DNA from: Meandrina meandrites
Lineage: Eukaryota; Cnidaria; Anthozoa; Scleractinia; Meandrinidae
Reading direction: 5' to 3'
Assembly (NCBI GenBank): GCA_963693305.1
Contig: OY855905.1
Coordinates: forward strand, 44,378,895-44,442,894
Length of the DNA stretch: 64,000 bases
Positions 49,562-61,008 of this stretch are shown here, in pieces. Below the pieces are notes generated by a model, which was not told the DNA's origin, ran no database searches, and saw only the letters and a program-made list of their open reading frames with translations. Positions within the stretch are counted from its first letter, which is position 1, and the number at the start of each line of letters is the position of its first letter. The translations under genes were made by a program, and so were the position numbers.

Positions 49562-52500
49562 CGACTGATGATAAGCGATGCAATTTTTTGTCGAATTTAA
49601 TGCCGTCGATCTTCATACATGACTGGTCAAACCTAGTCACACTACTCCAATTTAGACCAATCATGAGCGCTGTTATATCGAAAATACATTACATTACAGG
49701 TTCGGCACTCGAGAAAAACGCCGTATTATCAGCCAGCAATCGATGCCGCATTATGCGGCAGACCTTGCCGAACTTAACGTTGTTTGCTGAACGTAATTAA
49801 AACTGCCGGACCAAACTGATTTATTCATCAGTTAGGTTTGGCACATGAGTGGAACAGCGTTTGGAATGGGCCTTAGCTTGACAACTTCATTTGAGATCAG
49901 GTTAGATTAGACCCTCATAGATTAGCTAATTTTATCTTATTAACAAATCGAAATATAGCAGAAGCAATATCAAAAGCTACATTTGCCAAGTTGCTATATA
50001 TATGAAAAGAAGAGATAAAAGGACGAAAAGCGTAACCTTCTGAGTTTGCATGCGTGACGGTCGGATTGGCGAATTCTGGAGAATGAACTGGCGAAAATAC
50101 ACCGTAGAAACACCAACAATTTGATATCTTAACTTTGAACCCTCACAGCAATTTGCCCTTCTGTAATTTGTCACAAGAGGAAAATACCTGCCTGAGTATA
50201 AAGTATCTTTCTGTGTATTGTTTACTATTTCGCCTATGTTGAATTAAGATTTCCGATCGTTATTATATGTAATTTCCTTATCGGAGCTGTAGTTCCCTAG
50301 TTTTCGGCGGAGACAAGCGACAGCCGGAAATACGTCTGCGTTCGCAGGCTACGCTCTTAGCTAAGAATTGCAAACTAAACGTTATCTTTCAGGAAATGCA
50401 GAATGATTACAATATGCTCCGTGTTGTTTGAACAGCCGGCTCTCAGTTCGTTGATCTCTAGCTGAAAGCAATTCCTATTACATTGTATTTTGACTCAACT
50501 TAAACTATCATAAAGGAACGTCTCAAGCGTCTATAACGCGTTATTATTGTCAAACTAATATTTAACGTAAAAGGAACTTCTCTTCGAGTCTTACGAACAG
50601 TTGTCCGTTGTATTTCACTCAATATCAGTAATTTCAGATTCATCTTGCTCGTTGTAAATGCGACGTAAGCATATTCGAAAGTAACACTGTTGTTTACCTA
50701 CATCTTAAGCAATATCCTGGAGTACATCCGGAACAGAAGATTCAAGTGTTAAGCAATTTCCTTTCTAAAGATCGATATTGATAAACTCGATGTAGTTGTT
50801 TATTTAGCTTTAAACTTCATTCAAACTTGTAGTTTCACCTGTCGTTAATTATATATAAGTAGCCTTTGTACTGTACAACATTTGAATTACCCTAAGCTAT
50901 CACCTGAAGCTACCACCGAGTTACCAGTTACTAGTTCTACGAGGTTTATTCAACAATAAAGAAGATAGAAGAGTTCCAGATCTGTGTTGTCCTTGCTGTT
51001 ACGCTGTTCGACCGACAAGAAACAACGACCCTGTACTTCTGGCATTTCAGTAACGTGTGCCGTGCAGCGAGCCTGTGCTCTACCAAGCTTTTCCCCAACC
51101 AAGTCCGTTTATCCGTCCATTTCCAGCGCCCCAGCTGAGAGTTCATATTCATCCCGTAAACGCGCAGTATCGCCGAAACCATTACGTTACAAATTTCATT
51201 AACACGGCCACCGTAGTGACTGATGGCAAAATAGTATATTTTATGCAATATAAGTTGATAATTTGGAATCGAATTCAAAACATTTTTTTTTTTGCATTTA
51301 ATGAATACTTTATTTACAACAAAGGCACTACATTAATACAATTAACTTAACAAACTAGTAGTAATCAGCGATTAGGGGAGTGCGTTCGACCTAAGATGGA
51401 TAGTCAGGTAGTAGCAAAAGAGCAAGATTGTTGGCAAACTATGCCATTTAATATGCCTCAAATGAAGCGATGAGGATGAGTGAGAGAGGAATCTCATCAC
51501 ATAACGTTTTGGAGGAAAGATTGCGTGACGAGCCAAAAGAACATCTCTCTTCAAAATAAACTGGAATTTGTCGCATCAAGAAATGGGTTGTGTTGTTTTT
51601 GAAGGGGTTGAATAAACTGTGAAAAAATTGTGACACTGTAGCAGTTCTTGATATGTAAAGCAGAATTTTTCTTTGCTTGCAAGCTATGTTATCGTAAATT
51701 GGGTGTTACAGAAGAATCCATTCAAATGATTTAATATTGGGCCGGATGGAAACATGATCTGTCATCATAGCAGCGATTGTTTGCCAAAGGTAAAAGAGAA
51801 CCTCAAATAATGAATGGAACGGCAAATTCTCATTGATGTCAGAACATTGTAAAACAATGTGAATAGAAGTCGCTCCTAGCACTTCATGTGACATTCACAA
51901 AGCAGAAACGTACAATGTCATAAATGATTGATTTCTTTTACACTAAAATTCATATATTATAGAAATGAATTATCATGTACACGACAAATAATTATTTGTT
52001 TCACTTTAGTTGTTATCTTTTGGCACTACACAACTTCTAAAACTCCACAGACTTCTACAAATACTTTCACTTCCATTTGAAAATAGATCGAGGCACAGCA
52101 CATCAACTTTTTGTTTATAGTCAATACACTCATAATATTCAATAATGATTTCCTCATCAAAATGCCTAAACATTCTGCGAATAACTATACAATACAAATT
52201 CAAAGAAGCGATAAAACAATTTTGATCCGTATTCTACTCACTCTTTTTATATGAAATGCTAACGATTTGTAATTTTAGCTAATTTTGTGAATCGTTTTGC
52301 ATGCAAACACGCTGGTTTACCTTGCCTATAAAACAACGAATCGAGTTACTCGATTTCCACTCCTTTTACGACGTTCGGTGGCTGATTAACACTCTTCTAC
52401 CTTGAATGAAAACCCTCCAAACAGCAGCGATAACAGACCATAACAGAGGCCAATTTTGTCGAGCGAAATCATTCCAAACAGCAAAACAGAAGCACATGGC

Positions 52501-53336
52501 ATGGAGATGACGTCATTCGCCCCTGAAACATTTTCTGGGGGGAGGCCAAATTGACAACGATACATAGTCCATAAAAACTGGACTGATTACCGATTAGAGA
52601 GCGGTCTCCTTCGTCGAACGCAATAAGAAAAAGAAAGAAAAAAAAAAGCATATAAATGTCTGTACGCTCCCTCTACAGAAAATTGAATTAACTAAACAAA
52701 CATTAAGATGAAGAAATGAAATCGTAATGTCATTTTATTGCGAGGCATTTCCGGTTAACAGTCCGCGGTTTGTGGTTCTCTGACCAATCAGGAGACCGTA
52801 CGTGTACACGGCGTGTATAAAAGATTAGTGATCTGTTACATGCGGCCCTTCCAACTATCGCCATCATCCTGTGTTCAACTATCTTGTCGCTAGATCGTAA
52901 ATATTCCCACCGCCTCCCCAGTCACCGACCCGTGGACTGTCATTGTGTCTTTCATAACTTTTCGTCTTAAGTCTTTTTAACGTGGCGGAATTTTTGTCCC
53001 CCACCTTTCCTGAAGAGATGTTAATTATTGGCTTTTATCATTGCTTTAAAATAAAACGTCACTTTCGTGGCCATTTATCCCAAACAGTTGGTTTTTTAAT
53101 CTGTGTTCTACTTTTCTCTTCAGCAAACGAGTGCGACCCATGCAGAGCTTTCGATTTCGTAACCTCCAAATAAATGCCTCGCAATAAAATATTAATAATT
53201 CCTCGAGTTGATGCATTACTTAAATTAACTTTTTATTATTTACTTTACTAAATGAAGCCAACATAAAGAAATATTACAATTACAATGGTGTGAGCAGGGA
53301 AGGGGAAGAGAATAGAGTAATAAGCAAAATAATTCA
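49561..53336. other. Intron stretch of the 48-55 kb Ly6 gene
   Basis: No exon recognised. A TATAAGTAGCC and an AATAAAGAAG motif near 50,850-50,965, in a TATA-to-polyA-like order, could mark a solo LTR, but no terminal repeats or target duplication were found. A second TATA-like site (GTGTATAAAAGAT) is at about 52,814. Confidence 0.35.
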
Positions 53337-53696
53337 TTAAATTAATTTCTCTATTTTGTATTTACAAACAATTTTATTAATAAAGTCCGGAAGTAATAAT
53401 GAATCATTCTGGAGGTTTCTTTCGTAGATGTAGTAACGCAGAAACATGACAGTATAGTTTATGTTTTTACGAAGTGTAGTGAATGTGGTTGGGATACCAA
53501 ACAGAAATTCCTCAGTGGTAAGACTGAATGTAGAATTGTGAGTTGTGTTAAACCACTGCAATACCTTCTGGTAAAAGGACCGAGTGAACTGGCAATTTAT
53601 AAAGCTGTGAACAATGGAGTCTGCTTCACCACAGTAAACTACAATTACCATCATCTTTGATTTAAAATCCAAACGTATATTTTCCGTCTGCTTCAT
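53337..53696 (-). pseudogene. LINE ORF2 C-terminal fragment
   Basis: 119 codons with a Cys/His segment VYCGEADSIVHSFINCQFTR followed by an FLFGIP stretch, the pattern at the C-terminus of non-LTR ORF2 proteins after the RT domain. Probably a 5'-truncated copy whose 3' end lies near 53,200. Confidence 0.55.
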
Positions 53697-55499
53697 CTGA
53701 AGTGAAACGGTATTAGCACCCGTCTGGCTACATTCAGGTTAAGGGCTCATGCAACAGATTTTCCCAACGCGACATACATTTCGAGATGTTTCGCCTCTTC
53801 TGTCGATGGAGGAGCAAGGAAAATCTGGTGGGCTTTTTCAATTCAGAACGTGTTCCGCAAAGTTAAGGTTTTATCCAAAATAATTAAATAAATAAATTAG
53901 ATATTTAGAGAGGAAGCCACATCAGCTCTAACTGATTTTCATGCGGGTCCTCTTTCCTGGTCGAATTGGGATTTGGACAACAATAACAGCAACAACAAAA
54001 CTTTATTCACAAAATCGCATTGGTTACAATTTGATGAAATCAAAACTCAAAATTACTAGTGATAAACAAGAAGACACGTTTGGGCCAAAATTATGTTTAT
54101 TGATAACAATGAAAATGTCGCGCCCCAAAGGAGGTTGAAAGAAATTAGCCCAAACGTGGAGAAAATGGAAAATAAAATTGATAAATATTTAGTAAGTAAA
54201 AATGTTGAGAAAGAAAGCAAAAACCGAATAAGTTAGTTAATCAACGATTTTGTCTATACAGGCCTGCGGCCATTATGTCGGTTACCGTGGAGCGCGTATG
54301 AACTCGAACGAGAACCTAGCACACAAAGATAGCTAGCTGACAGCTTGGAGACGCGAACATGATAGTTATGAGGCAATCCCTTGTTATTTTTACAATTAAC
54401 CCTTTATTTTTTCACCTCCCGCAATTAGCCTAGCTATTCGAGGGGGGATTTGAAGAAGAAAATGAAGAAGAAAAAAAGTAAATAAATAAATTTACAAAAT
54501 GGTAATACCTTATCTACATTAAAGAAAAGAAAAGAATAGTAATGAGTGAATAACATAGTAATAAGAAACAAGGAAGTCAACGATTTTATTGATTTCAACA
54601 TAGTCATCCTCAGCTGAAAGTGAATTAAACATTTTAGCCGGGAAGCGAAGTTCTAAAATACATTGCTTGGTTTCAGCAATTTTCCCACGTAAATCAGTTA
54701 TAAATGCAGCTAAAATTGGCTCCTTGTCAGATCTTAGAAATACGTTTCTGGGAAAAAAAGATTACAAAAGGTTGCGTGCCTGTTCAGCGTTCAACAGCTA
54801 ACAGACAGCTGAAAGTAACCATGAGTAGCCTCCTTCGCGCTCGTAACGCTCTCAGTCTAGCTAATTATATATAGTAACTGTGTGTTAGTTTTGACGGTTT
54901 TGAATAAAAAACGTTCCGACCTTCTTTCCTCCGGTTCTTCTCGGGCGAGGATCATTCTGTCTGGCGCTCGGATTTTCAAACAAGGCTCTCGGCATCTCGG
55001 CGAGTCTCGGATTTACCACTGATTCAAGATTCTTCAAATTTAATGTTCAAAATAGAAAGAAATAACCCTAAAGAACACTCGACGGCCTAAAAAGGGGACA
55101 TCGAGGTCTTTTAAGACCTAAAGATGAAGCAGCAGAGCTCTTTTTCATTTGGAAGCCTTCAATTTCAAATGTATTTTTTTAAGACCTATTAATCACTGCA
55201 GTATGCTGAATGTCTTAAAATGCTTCAAAATGCTGATTTGCTTTATAAAAATCGTTTAGCTGGTCCGGCACTTGAGACTAGATTCAATACCCTGGAAATT
55301 TCGTTTAGCTTGGCTTTCGGTGAGCGTCTGGAAAAATATAATGCATGCGTGTGTTGCTGCACGCAACAGTGACGCAAGGAATTGCTTCTAAAAGCAAATG
55401 CAAAAGCAAATATACAGTGCAAATTAAGATAAACTTTTTCCTACCTCAAACAAATTAAAGGATAAGTATCAAAAAGCCAAGAAAATGAAAATATCTTAC
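53697..55499. other. Intron stretch without recognised gene
   Basis: AT-rich sequence with an LTR-like signal order around 54,860-54,915 (TATATATAG, then GAATAAAAAACG). No supporting repeat pair. Confidence 0.35.
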
Positions 55500-55551
55500 C
55501 TAGGGAAGTGGTTGCACACAAAACAATGAGGGTGAGGTAAAATTTCTCCAT
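55500..55551 (-). CDS. Signal-peptide exon of a Ly6/uPAR-type gene
   Basis: ATG at 55,551, leader MEKFYLTLIVLCATTSL, phase-1 GTAAGA donor at 55,494-55,499. It lies upstream (minus strand) of the Ly6 exon at 48,358-48,728, which begins in phase 1, so joining them gives Ala at the cleavage region. Intron about 6.8 kb. The pairing is inferred. Confidence 0.6.
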
Positions 55552-55627
55552 TATGAAAACTTCAACACAAACGAAGGCGTGCACGACCGAACGTTCTGTG
55601 CTTGTCATGAGTCTGCCCACTGGCTTT

Positions 55628-56060
55628 TGACTGCGTCGAACTGTAGCCACCCGACTAAGTTTTTGACATCTTTTTGACAAGTTTTTGATTAGTTTGATGG
55701 CTTCCGGTTGCACAACGGTTCATACAAGCGATCTGTGAAGCGTTCAGTTTCAACCGGTTTCACAAACCCAGAAGACATTTACTGTACGAAAAGTTCAGTT
55801 TGAACAAATTTTTGTCGGCCTAAAATTTATTTATTGCCAGTCGAACTTGGCATAATCGCTCATGCCAAACGTTGTTTGAAACACTTCCAAACTCTGACGT
55901 TTGAAGACGAATCATGCAACGGTTGATACCCCGCCTTCCATTTTTCAAGGCATCTGATTGGTAGTTTAAAGTAACCGGAAGCCGTAAAACTCATCAAAGT
56001 AATCAAAAACTTGTCAAAAAGATGTCAAAAACTTTGTTGGGTGGCTACGGTTGACGGTGT
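55628..56060. repeat. Foldback element upstream of the signal-peptide exon
   Basis: AGCCACCCGACTAAGTTTTT and following bases (about 70 bp) are mirrored at about 55,975-56,050 (CAAAAACTTTGTTGGGTGGC). The separation of about 270 bp has no recognised gene. Confidence 0.65.
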
Positions 56061-56555
56061 TTGACTGTAATGTGTCAATCGCATGTCAAACGTTATTGTC
56101 CAAACCTTTGATGTTCTATGCAGGTCAGGTAAGGTTTCGCTAACAAAAACAATGACAATCATATGACTCGAGTCGAGATTACGAAATTGCAAATACCATC
56201 ACGTCTGTTCATTCCTCGTGTATCAAGGGGTCAGTTTAAATCGCTTATGGAGTCAAGTTTTGAATGAATGATCTTGTGTAATTGTGTAATTTTGACCGAG
56301 TTCGTCTGGATCGATTTACCGATTTACCGTGTAAATTACGAACTGGCCGGCTGGCCGCCTGGTTAACAAATGGACCAAACACAGTTTTCTACAGTGTTTG
56401 TGATAAATATACCAGAAAAATGATCAAAATTTTGATCTTTCCAGTTGAAGTTTACAGTTCACAACATGTGATAACTCAATACAAAGACAAACTGCTATTT
56501 TATCAACACTATACAAAATCAATGCTTAGCTACTGCTTTTGTGTGTAAAGTGAAT

Positions 56556-56941
56556 TTAGAACAGCTTTAGACTGCACAAGACTAAGAATGTCATCATGTT
56601 TACGTTAGCGGACGTGATGAAGCCGCTGTTACAGGGCGTGTCACCATCGCTGACGCAGCAAGTGATAGTACATTCTTTCAACTTCAACTCCTTCATCTTG
56701 TTTTTATCTTCACACTCCTTCTTCTTCTTTTCACAAACGCTTTTTAGATAGCATGCTCTCGTCACATACTCTTTCCCATCCTCTCCCTCGCTGTGCATGC
56801 TGACGCAGGTGTAGTCTTCGCGATCGGTTGGGTCGCGGCTGGTGCAGTTGACTATTTTCTGATCTTTCTCGCACTGTTCCGTAGTGTATTCACCTTCACC
56901 AGGTTCCTTCCGAACGCACTGGTAACACATGAAGGAATATG
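56556..56941 (-). CDS. Ly6/uPAR-type GPI-anchored protein, last exon
   Basis: Phase-1 start after a TTTACAG acceptor. Encodes FMCYQC, then spaced Cys, CCVSDGDTPCN and a hydrophobic tail. Close paralogue of the exon at 48,358-48,728. Its signal-peptide exon is not found before the 5-kb element at 57,071 or in the rest of the window, so it may lie beyond the right edge. The 5-kb element lies about 130 bp from the acceptor. Confidence 0.75.
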
Positions 56942-57065
56942 CTGTAAAAATGCATGAAATCAGTGTTAGACAGAACGACTTTTAAAATTATATTTTTTAG
57001 TGGGATGGTGTAGCGCGTTCTTATCTGAAAAACTTTTTTGATGGTCGTATTCATTATCAACAATA

Positions 57066-57070
57066 GCAAC
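57066..57070 (+). repeat. Target-site duplication of the 5-kb element, left copy (GCAAC)
   Basis: GCAAC borders the left TIR and is repeated at 62,161-62,165 after the right TIR. Confidence 0.75.
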
Positions 57071-57474
57071 ACACACATATAAAGTACTGGTTCTGGCCCA
57101 CTTTTATGTGTTAACATTTTTAAAATAAAAAAATTCGGCCCTAAAGGGCCTCATTTTTTTGTGTAAATTTTAGTACATAAAAGTGGGCCATAACGCAGTA
57201 CTTTATATGTGTGTGGTGGTATTTGAGAGAAAATTAACTCTAACATAGAAGTTATGCGCAGACACAGCAGCAAACAAACCTGCAGAAGCGCAAACACAGC
57301 AAACACAGCGACAAAACAAACTTTTCGAGACATGGTCCTACGGTGCGAAATCGGATGTGACACAAAAAAAATTATTTTCTATTGAAGAAATGTATGCACT
57401 GTCTATATACAAAAGTGATCCAGAATTATTTTCCATTTGAACAATTATCTGCACTAGTATATACGTCGAGATGG
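57071..57474 (+). repeat. Left TIR of the 5-kb element
   Basis: 404 bp matched in inverse by 61,747-62,160 (414 bp, one extra 10-bp unit and a few substitutions). The outer 144 bp (57,071-57,214) is an inverted repeat centred on GGCCCTAAAGGGCC. The inner end contains TAGTATATA and reaches the ATGG of the first gene. A segment at 57,311-57,350 matches the rep coding region at about 58,118-58,157 with about four differences. Confidence 0.9.
57458..57463 (+). promoter_or_regulatory. TATATA box at the inner TIR edge
   Basis: TATATA, then GTCGAG and ATGG of the 128-aa gene. The right TIR has the same order (61,756-61,763: TATATAAG-GTCGAG-like spacer-ATGG), so both TIRs carry one promoter-like unit facing inward. 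Confidence 0.5.
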
Positions 57475-57857
57475 CAGCCGCAAGATTTTCGTCAGATGTT
57501 CTGCAAACTTTTTACAGTCCAATAGCGAGGGAGCAAAACAGAAACCTTCCTCAGCCATTACGACCTGAAAGTGTTCCTGTACGTGACGTGTTTAAAATAA
57601 GCCAAAGTAATTTCCAGGAATGGCTTCGTGTTTGGATAATGAATGTATCAAAAACAAATCCAAACAATAAAGATATTTTTATGTTTAAAAGAGAAAATTA
57701 TGGGAGCGCATTTTTTTTTTCGTCAACCAATTTTTCGACAACCAATTTTCGAACGAATACCGTTTTGGGTTGGTTGCAAATTTTCGGTTGTCGAAAGTAC
57801 ACCCAATTAGACAATAGATACAAACAACAAAAAGCATGGTTTTGCAAGAAAAACTAG
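57471..57857 (+). CDS. Unknown 128-aa protein at the left TIR
   Basis: The ATG is at the inner TIR edge. Residues 1-85 look like a globular domain (FQEWLRVWIMNVS); the end follows a T11-12 run and a CAACCAATTTTTCG-rich patch. Its stop codon overlaps the start region of the 945-aa gene by 22 nt in another frame. Whether it is a separate protein or a frameshifted N-terminal part of the next one is open. Confidence 0.5.
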   Translation: MAAARFSSDVLQTFYSPIAREQNRNLPQPLRPESVPVRDVFKISQSNFQEWLRVWIMNVSKTNPNNKDIFMFKRENYGSAFFFSSTNFSTTNFRTNTVLGWLQIFGCRKYTQLDNRYKQQKAWFCKKN

Positions 57858-60673
57858 TGGATTTCGACAACGAAATAGTTCTCCAACCTGCCAACGTTGT
57901 AGCTCTATTTTTCCCAAGAGCCAAAGACGCAGCAGCATACGAAACAAATACAGAAACAAATACAGCAGCACCAAATACAACAAATACAGAAACAAATACA
58001 CCAAATATACCAAATACACCAAATACAACAAATACAGAAACAAATACACCAAATACCCCAAATACAGAAACAAATGCAACAACAAATACAATACAAGAAC
58101 GACATTGCCGATTGGCTACAAAACAAACCTTCCGAGACATGGGCCTCCGGTGCGAAAAAAATGTAGCAACGCACCTTCTTCTGGAAAACGCGTACGAAAG
58201 CAACCTATTGTCCGACATTTCCAAGGTAGACTATCTGGCCGGGAACCTTGGCCACACGAATTTGCGCACGTTGGAGGGTCTCCCGGCGTTCGTAGACGAC
58301 GTATTCGTATTTGGCTACCTTTCTCGAGAGGAGTGTGTCTTCCGGAAAGGGAAACTCTCTTGCACAAGCGGGGAGCAGGGAGTGGCAAAACTAGTGGTGG
58401 CAAGTATCGCCAACGCTTTGGAAAGAGCCCTGGGGAAACGAGGCTACATGCCGACGGCCCTTGTGCACACGGTCGCGGAAGGAAACCCGGGAAGCAGCAC
58501 AATACGCGCAACAATTGCGAAAATCGAGAAAAACACACTCTACAAGGCAAAAAGAAAATGGGAAGAGATACATCCGCAAAAAAAGATTGCCGGGTATTTT
58601 GTGGCGAAATGCGATGTATCCGAAGTCCCTCTGGAGGAGTTGCACAGCGGACTACATGTTTTCGAAAAATGTCTGGCAGGCTACGGATACGGAATATACA
58701 GCATCGACTACACACAGGATTTTTCCGGAGTACTGGACCGCAAAGGGCTTGTGGGCCACCTTGGTTTTCGAAAGGCGGGAGATTTCTGCACGGCAATCGG
58801 CAAAAACGAGTCGACAATTCTGGAAAACACAGACAATGTCGGGGAGCACGTCTGCACCTGGATATCCGCCACCGAAGAAGGGCACACAACACGCACAAAA
58901 ATATACAACAAAGTAGTATCGAATTTCGAGGCAGGAGAAATCCGCGAACCTGTTGGCGGGCATCTGGCAGAATACGCCGACTGCCCCAACCAACACCTCC
59001 GCCAAACTTTTCTGCACCCGGACGTGCAAGCCCGAGGATGTACACGCATCGAAGTCTCTCTGTACGGATGTCCGCAAAACCAACTTTCGAGCAAGAAAGC
59101 CACAGACTGCATCGAGGAAGTCTTGGAGCAAGTTTCCATCGAAGAAGAAGACGAAGAAGAATACGGCCTCTTCGTGGTACAACCCCCCAGCAAACAGTGG
59201 CAAAACCTCGCCGAAAACCTGGATAGGTGCCTGGTTCTCGCAGACAGACCACAAGGACACATTTTTGTTGGCTGGTTCGGCCATACAAATACGGGAAGAA
59301 TCGGGGGAGTACATGTACGCCCAACAGCAGCGAACGTGCGAGACGACGCAAAGTGGGAGAAAGCTATCTTGTGGGCAGCGGGAGACTTCGGTTTTCGGAA
59401 TTGTCCGATATTTCGGGTAGACATCCTGTCCGCAGACGAAGAAGGAGTGGAGCTAGGCCCGCTCCGTTGCTACACGAAAGACGAAAACGCTCGCACAATA
59501 CTCGCCGCGTCCAAAAAACCAACACAGCTCCACCCAAACGGGGGCGATCTGTCGACGCTTCTACCACCAACAGACAAAATTGTGTGGGAATGGCGGGACA
59601 AAAAGTGCCACGCAATCGGCAACGATTCTTCGAAATACAAGCTCCAAGAAATACAAGAAATCGCACAACAGCGCAAAATATCCGCACTTTCGACAAGAAA
59701 CAGAGAAAACGTTCTTGCTGAGCTTCGGTACGCCAGCACAGTCGAGGAGTGGAAACGAGAGAAATGGCAAAGAGAAGAAAAACGGCGAAAAAAAGAGGAG
59801 GAAGTGGAAAAGGCTCGAGAAACGGAAATTGCCAGCCTCCGAAAGTACGCCGAAGCAAAGGAAAAAATAGAAGAAAAAAGCAGGAAGATTCGTGCAACAG
59901 TGGTCGACACTCTTTCTGCAATGGAGACACAAAAAGTTGCGGAATTGCCGGCAAACAAAAAATGGGATGTCCGCGGTTTTCGAAGCAAAGAAGGAAAAGT
60001 CCGGGTTGTATTGCAGCACGGAGAAGAAGAAGCAGTTGCTGTTTGGGCGACAAAAGGTTTGCGAGAAATCCTACTAGGGTGTGTGGACTGCTTCCGTTCG
60101 GACGAGAAAGACAGCTGTGGTCGGCAGCTTTTCTGGCTAGTGTCTGTTTCTGGTGTCGAAAAACTTGGAGGGTTGGTGTTGCACATCGAAGCTTCTAAAA
60201 GTTTCCAAAACAGGGAAGGAAAAACCATCTTGTGGAACCCCATCCAAGTGGTATCCGCGCCAGACAGCGGAAAACTAAAAATCTTGCGGTATCTGGGAAC
60301 CAAATGCGAGGAGTACGAAACCCTTCGTGCGGATTTGGCCAAAAACTGTCTACAGAAAATTTGCGCACCGGCAAACAAAACGACGAAAAAAACAACAGAC
60401 TTGCCGGAAGGGGAGTACCTATGCAAACGTTTCGCCAGAACAATATTTCGAAATGCCCCGCGGACCATTCTGTTCTTGCTCCCGCTCGGAAAAGATGGGG
60501 AACAGGCAACAGACGAAGAAACTCCAACACATGGTGTCTTTCTGGAAAAAGAGATAGCGGCGATGGGCGGCATCGAAGCGCTAGAAAAAAGAAAAACCCC
60601 ATTGCGTTGCTTGCTTGGCGAGAAGAAGACTACACCGAGCAAGAGAAAGTGCCGCAGAGTTGCCCTACTGTAG
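57836..60673 (+). CDS. Rep-like replication protein (Rep_trans-type motifs), 945 aa
   Basis: ATG in AAAGCATGG. N-terminal low-complexity Asn/Thr/Pro repeats (residues about 40-85). Motif order YSIDYTQDFSG (about 287-298), TKIYNKVV (about 354-362) and GCTRIEVSLYGC (about 400-412) parallels the ID-D/YNK/RIEV order of Rep_trans-type rolling-circle initiators (pT181/Tn916 class), which nick DNA by a Tyr. A coiled-coil Lys/Glu stretch (about 631-695) follows. No Walker A helicase motif. The likely job is replication initiation of the element, on pattern similarity only. Frame intact. Confidence 0.55.
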   Translation: MVLQEKLVDFDNEIVLQPANVVALFFPRAKDAAAYETNTETNTAAPNTTNTETNTPNIPNTPNTTNTETNTPNTPNTETNATTNTIQERHCRLATKQTFRDMGLRCEKNVATHLLLENAYESNLLSDISKVDYLAGNLGHTNLRTLEGLPAFVDDVFVFGYLSREECVFRKGKLSCTSGEQGVAKLVVASIANALERALGKRGYMPTALVHTVAEGNPGSSTIRATIAKIEKNTLYKAKRKWEEIHPQKKIAGYFVAKCDVSEVPLEELHSGLHVFEKCLAGYGYGIYSIDYTQDFSGVLDRKGLVGHLGFRKAGDFCTAIGKNESTILENTDNVGEHVCTWISATEEGHTTRTKIYNKVVSNFEAGEIREPVGGHLAEYADCPNQHLRQTFLHPDVQARGCTRIEVSLYGCPQNQLSSKKATDCIEEVLEQVSIEEEDEEEYGLFVVQPPSKQWQNLAENLDRCLVLADRPQGHIFVGWFGHTNTGRIGGVHVRPTAANVRDDAKWEKAILWAAGDFGFRNCPIFRVDILSADEEGVELGPLRCYTKDENARTILAASKKPTQLHPNGGDLSTLLPPTDKIVWEWRDKKCHAIGNDSSKYKLQEIQEIAQQRKISALSTRNRENVLAELRYASTVEEWKREKWQREEKRRKKEEEVEKARETEIASLRKYAEAKEKIEEKSRKIRATVVDTLSAMETQKVAELPANKKWDVRGFRSKEGKVRVVLQHGEEEAVAVWATKGLREILLGCVDCFRSDEKDSCGRQLFWLVSVSGVEKLGGLVLHIEASKSFQNREGKTILWNPIQVVSAPDSGKLKILRYLGTKCEEYETLRADLAKNCLQKICAPANKTTKKTTDLPEGEYLCKRFARTIFRNAPRTILFLLPLGKDGEQATDEETPTHGVFLEKEIAAMGGIEALEKRKTPLRCLLGEKKTTPSKRKCRRVALL

Positions 60674-60677
60674 CCTT

Positions 60678-60965
60678 CTACACGGGAACAATAGTTCCAC
60701 CTTCGTAGCAGAAAACAAAGTCTCCATCGCAAGCAACAACAAAGAGTTCTCCAAGATCCCAGTCCAACCATTTTTTCGCTGTCTCCGAGTCGATATGGCC
60801 TACAATGTGTGTCGATTTGTTTTCCAACGAAGAGACAAACTCGCAAAGAGCGGACCAATCCTTCCAGCAAACCTTTTCTTCTAGCTGCTGGTATTTTTTC
60901 TCGCATGCACGGAATTGTTCGAATCGGAAACGTGGAAGCTGTCCTTCTTTTCGCACAAGTTCCAT
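60678..60965 (-). CDS. Unknown 95-aa protein
   Basis: Leftward, ATG at 60,965 preceded by a TATATACA box (60,968-60,973). Its last codons end 4 bp after the rep stop codon on the opposite strand (convergent). Charged, with a CWKDWSALCEF segment. No family recognised. Confidence 0.5.
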   Translation of the reverse strand: MELVRKEGQLPRFRFEQFRACEKKYQQLEEKVCWKDWSALCEFVSSLENKSTHIVGHIDSETAKKWLDWDLGELFVVACDGDFVFCYEGGTIVPV

Positions 60966-61008
60966 TGTATATATCTTGTGTTGCTTTTCTCCAAGCGTGC
61001 GACACTTT

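Noticed and set aside
50280..51000. Solo LTR with TATA-like and polyA-like signals
   Set aside because: No terminal repeat pair, no TG...CA ends and no target duplication were found.
57151..57363. 70-aa hydrophobic frame in the left TIR (and the 74-aa copy 61,856-62,080)
   Set aside because: It occurs in both copies because the TIR is repeated, and overlaps the segment similar to the rep gene. No independent support for translation, so it is mentioned only as a possibility.
58116..59351. 411-aa and 373-aa frames in other readings of the Rep-like gene
   Set aside because: Compositionally odd (Arg/Ser/Pro-rich) shadows of the 945-aa frame.
59470..61005. 511-aa open frame antisense to the Rep-like gene
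   Set aside because: It overlaps a coding gene on the other strand. Long antisense frames arise from the codon bias of that gene, and no promoter or motif is seen.
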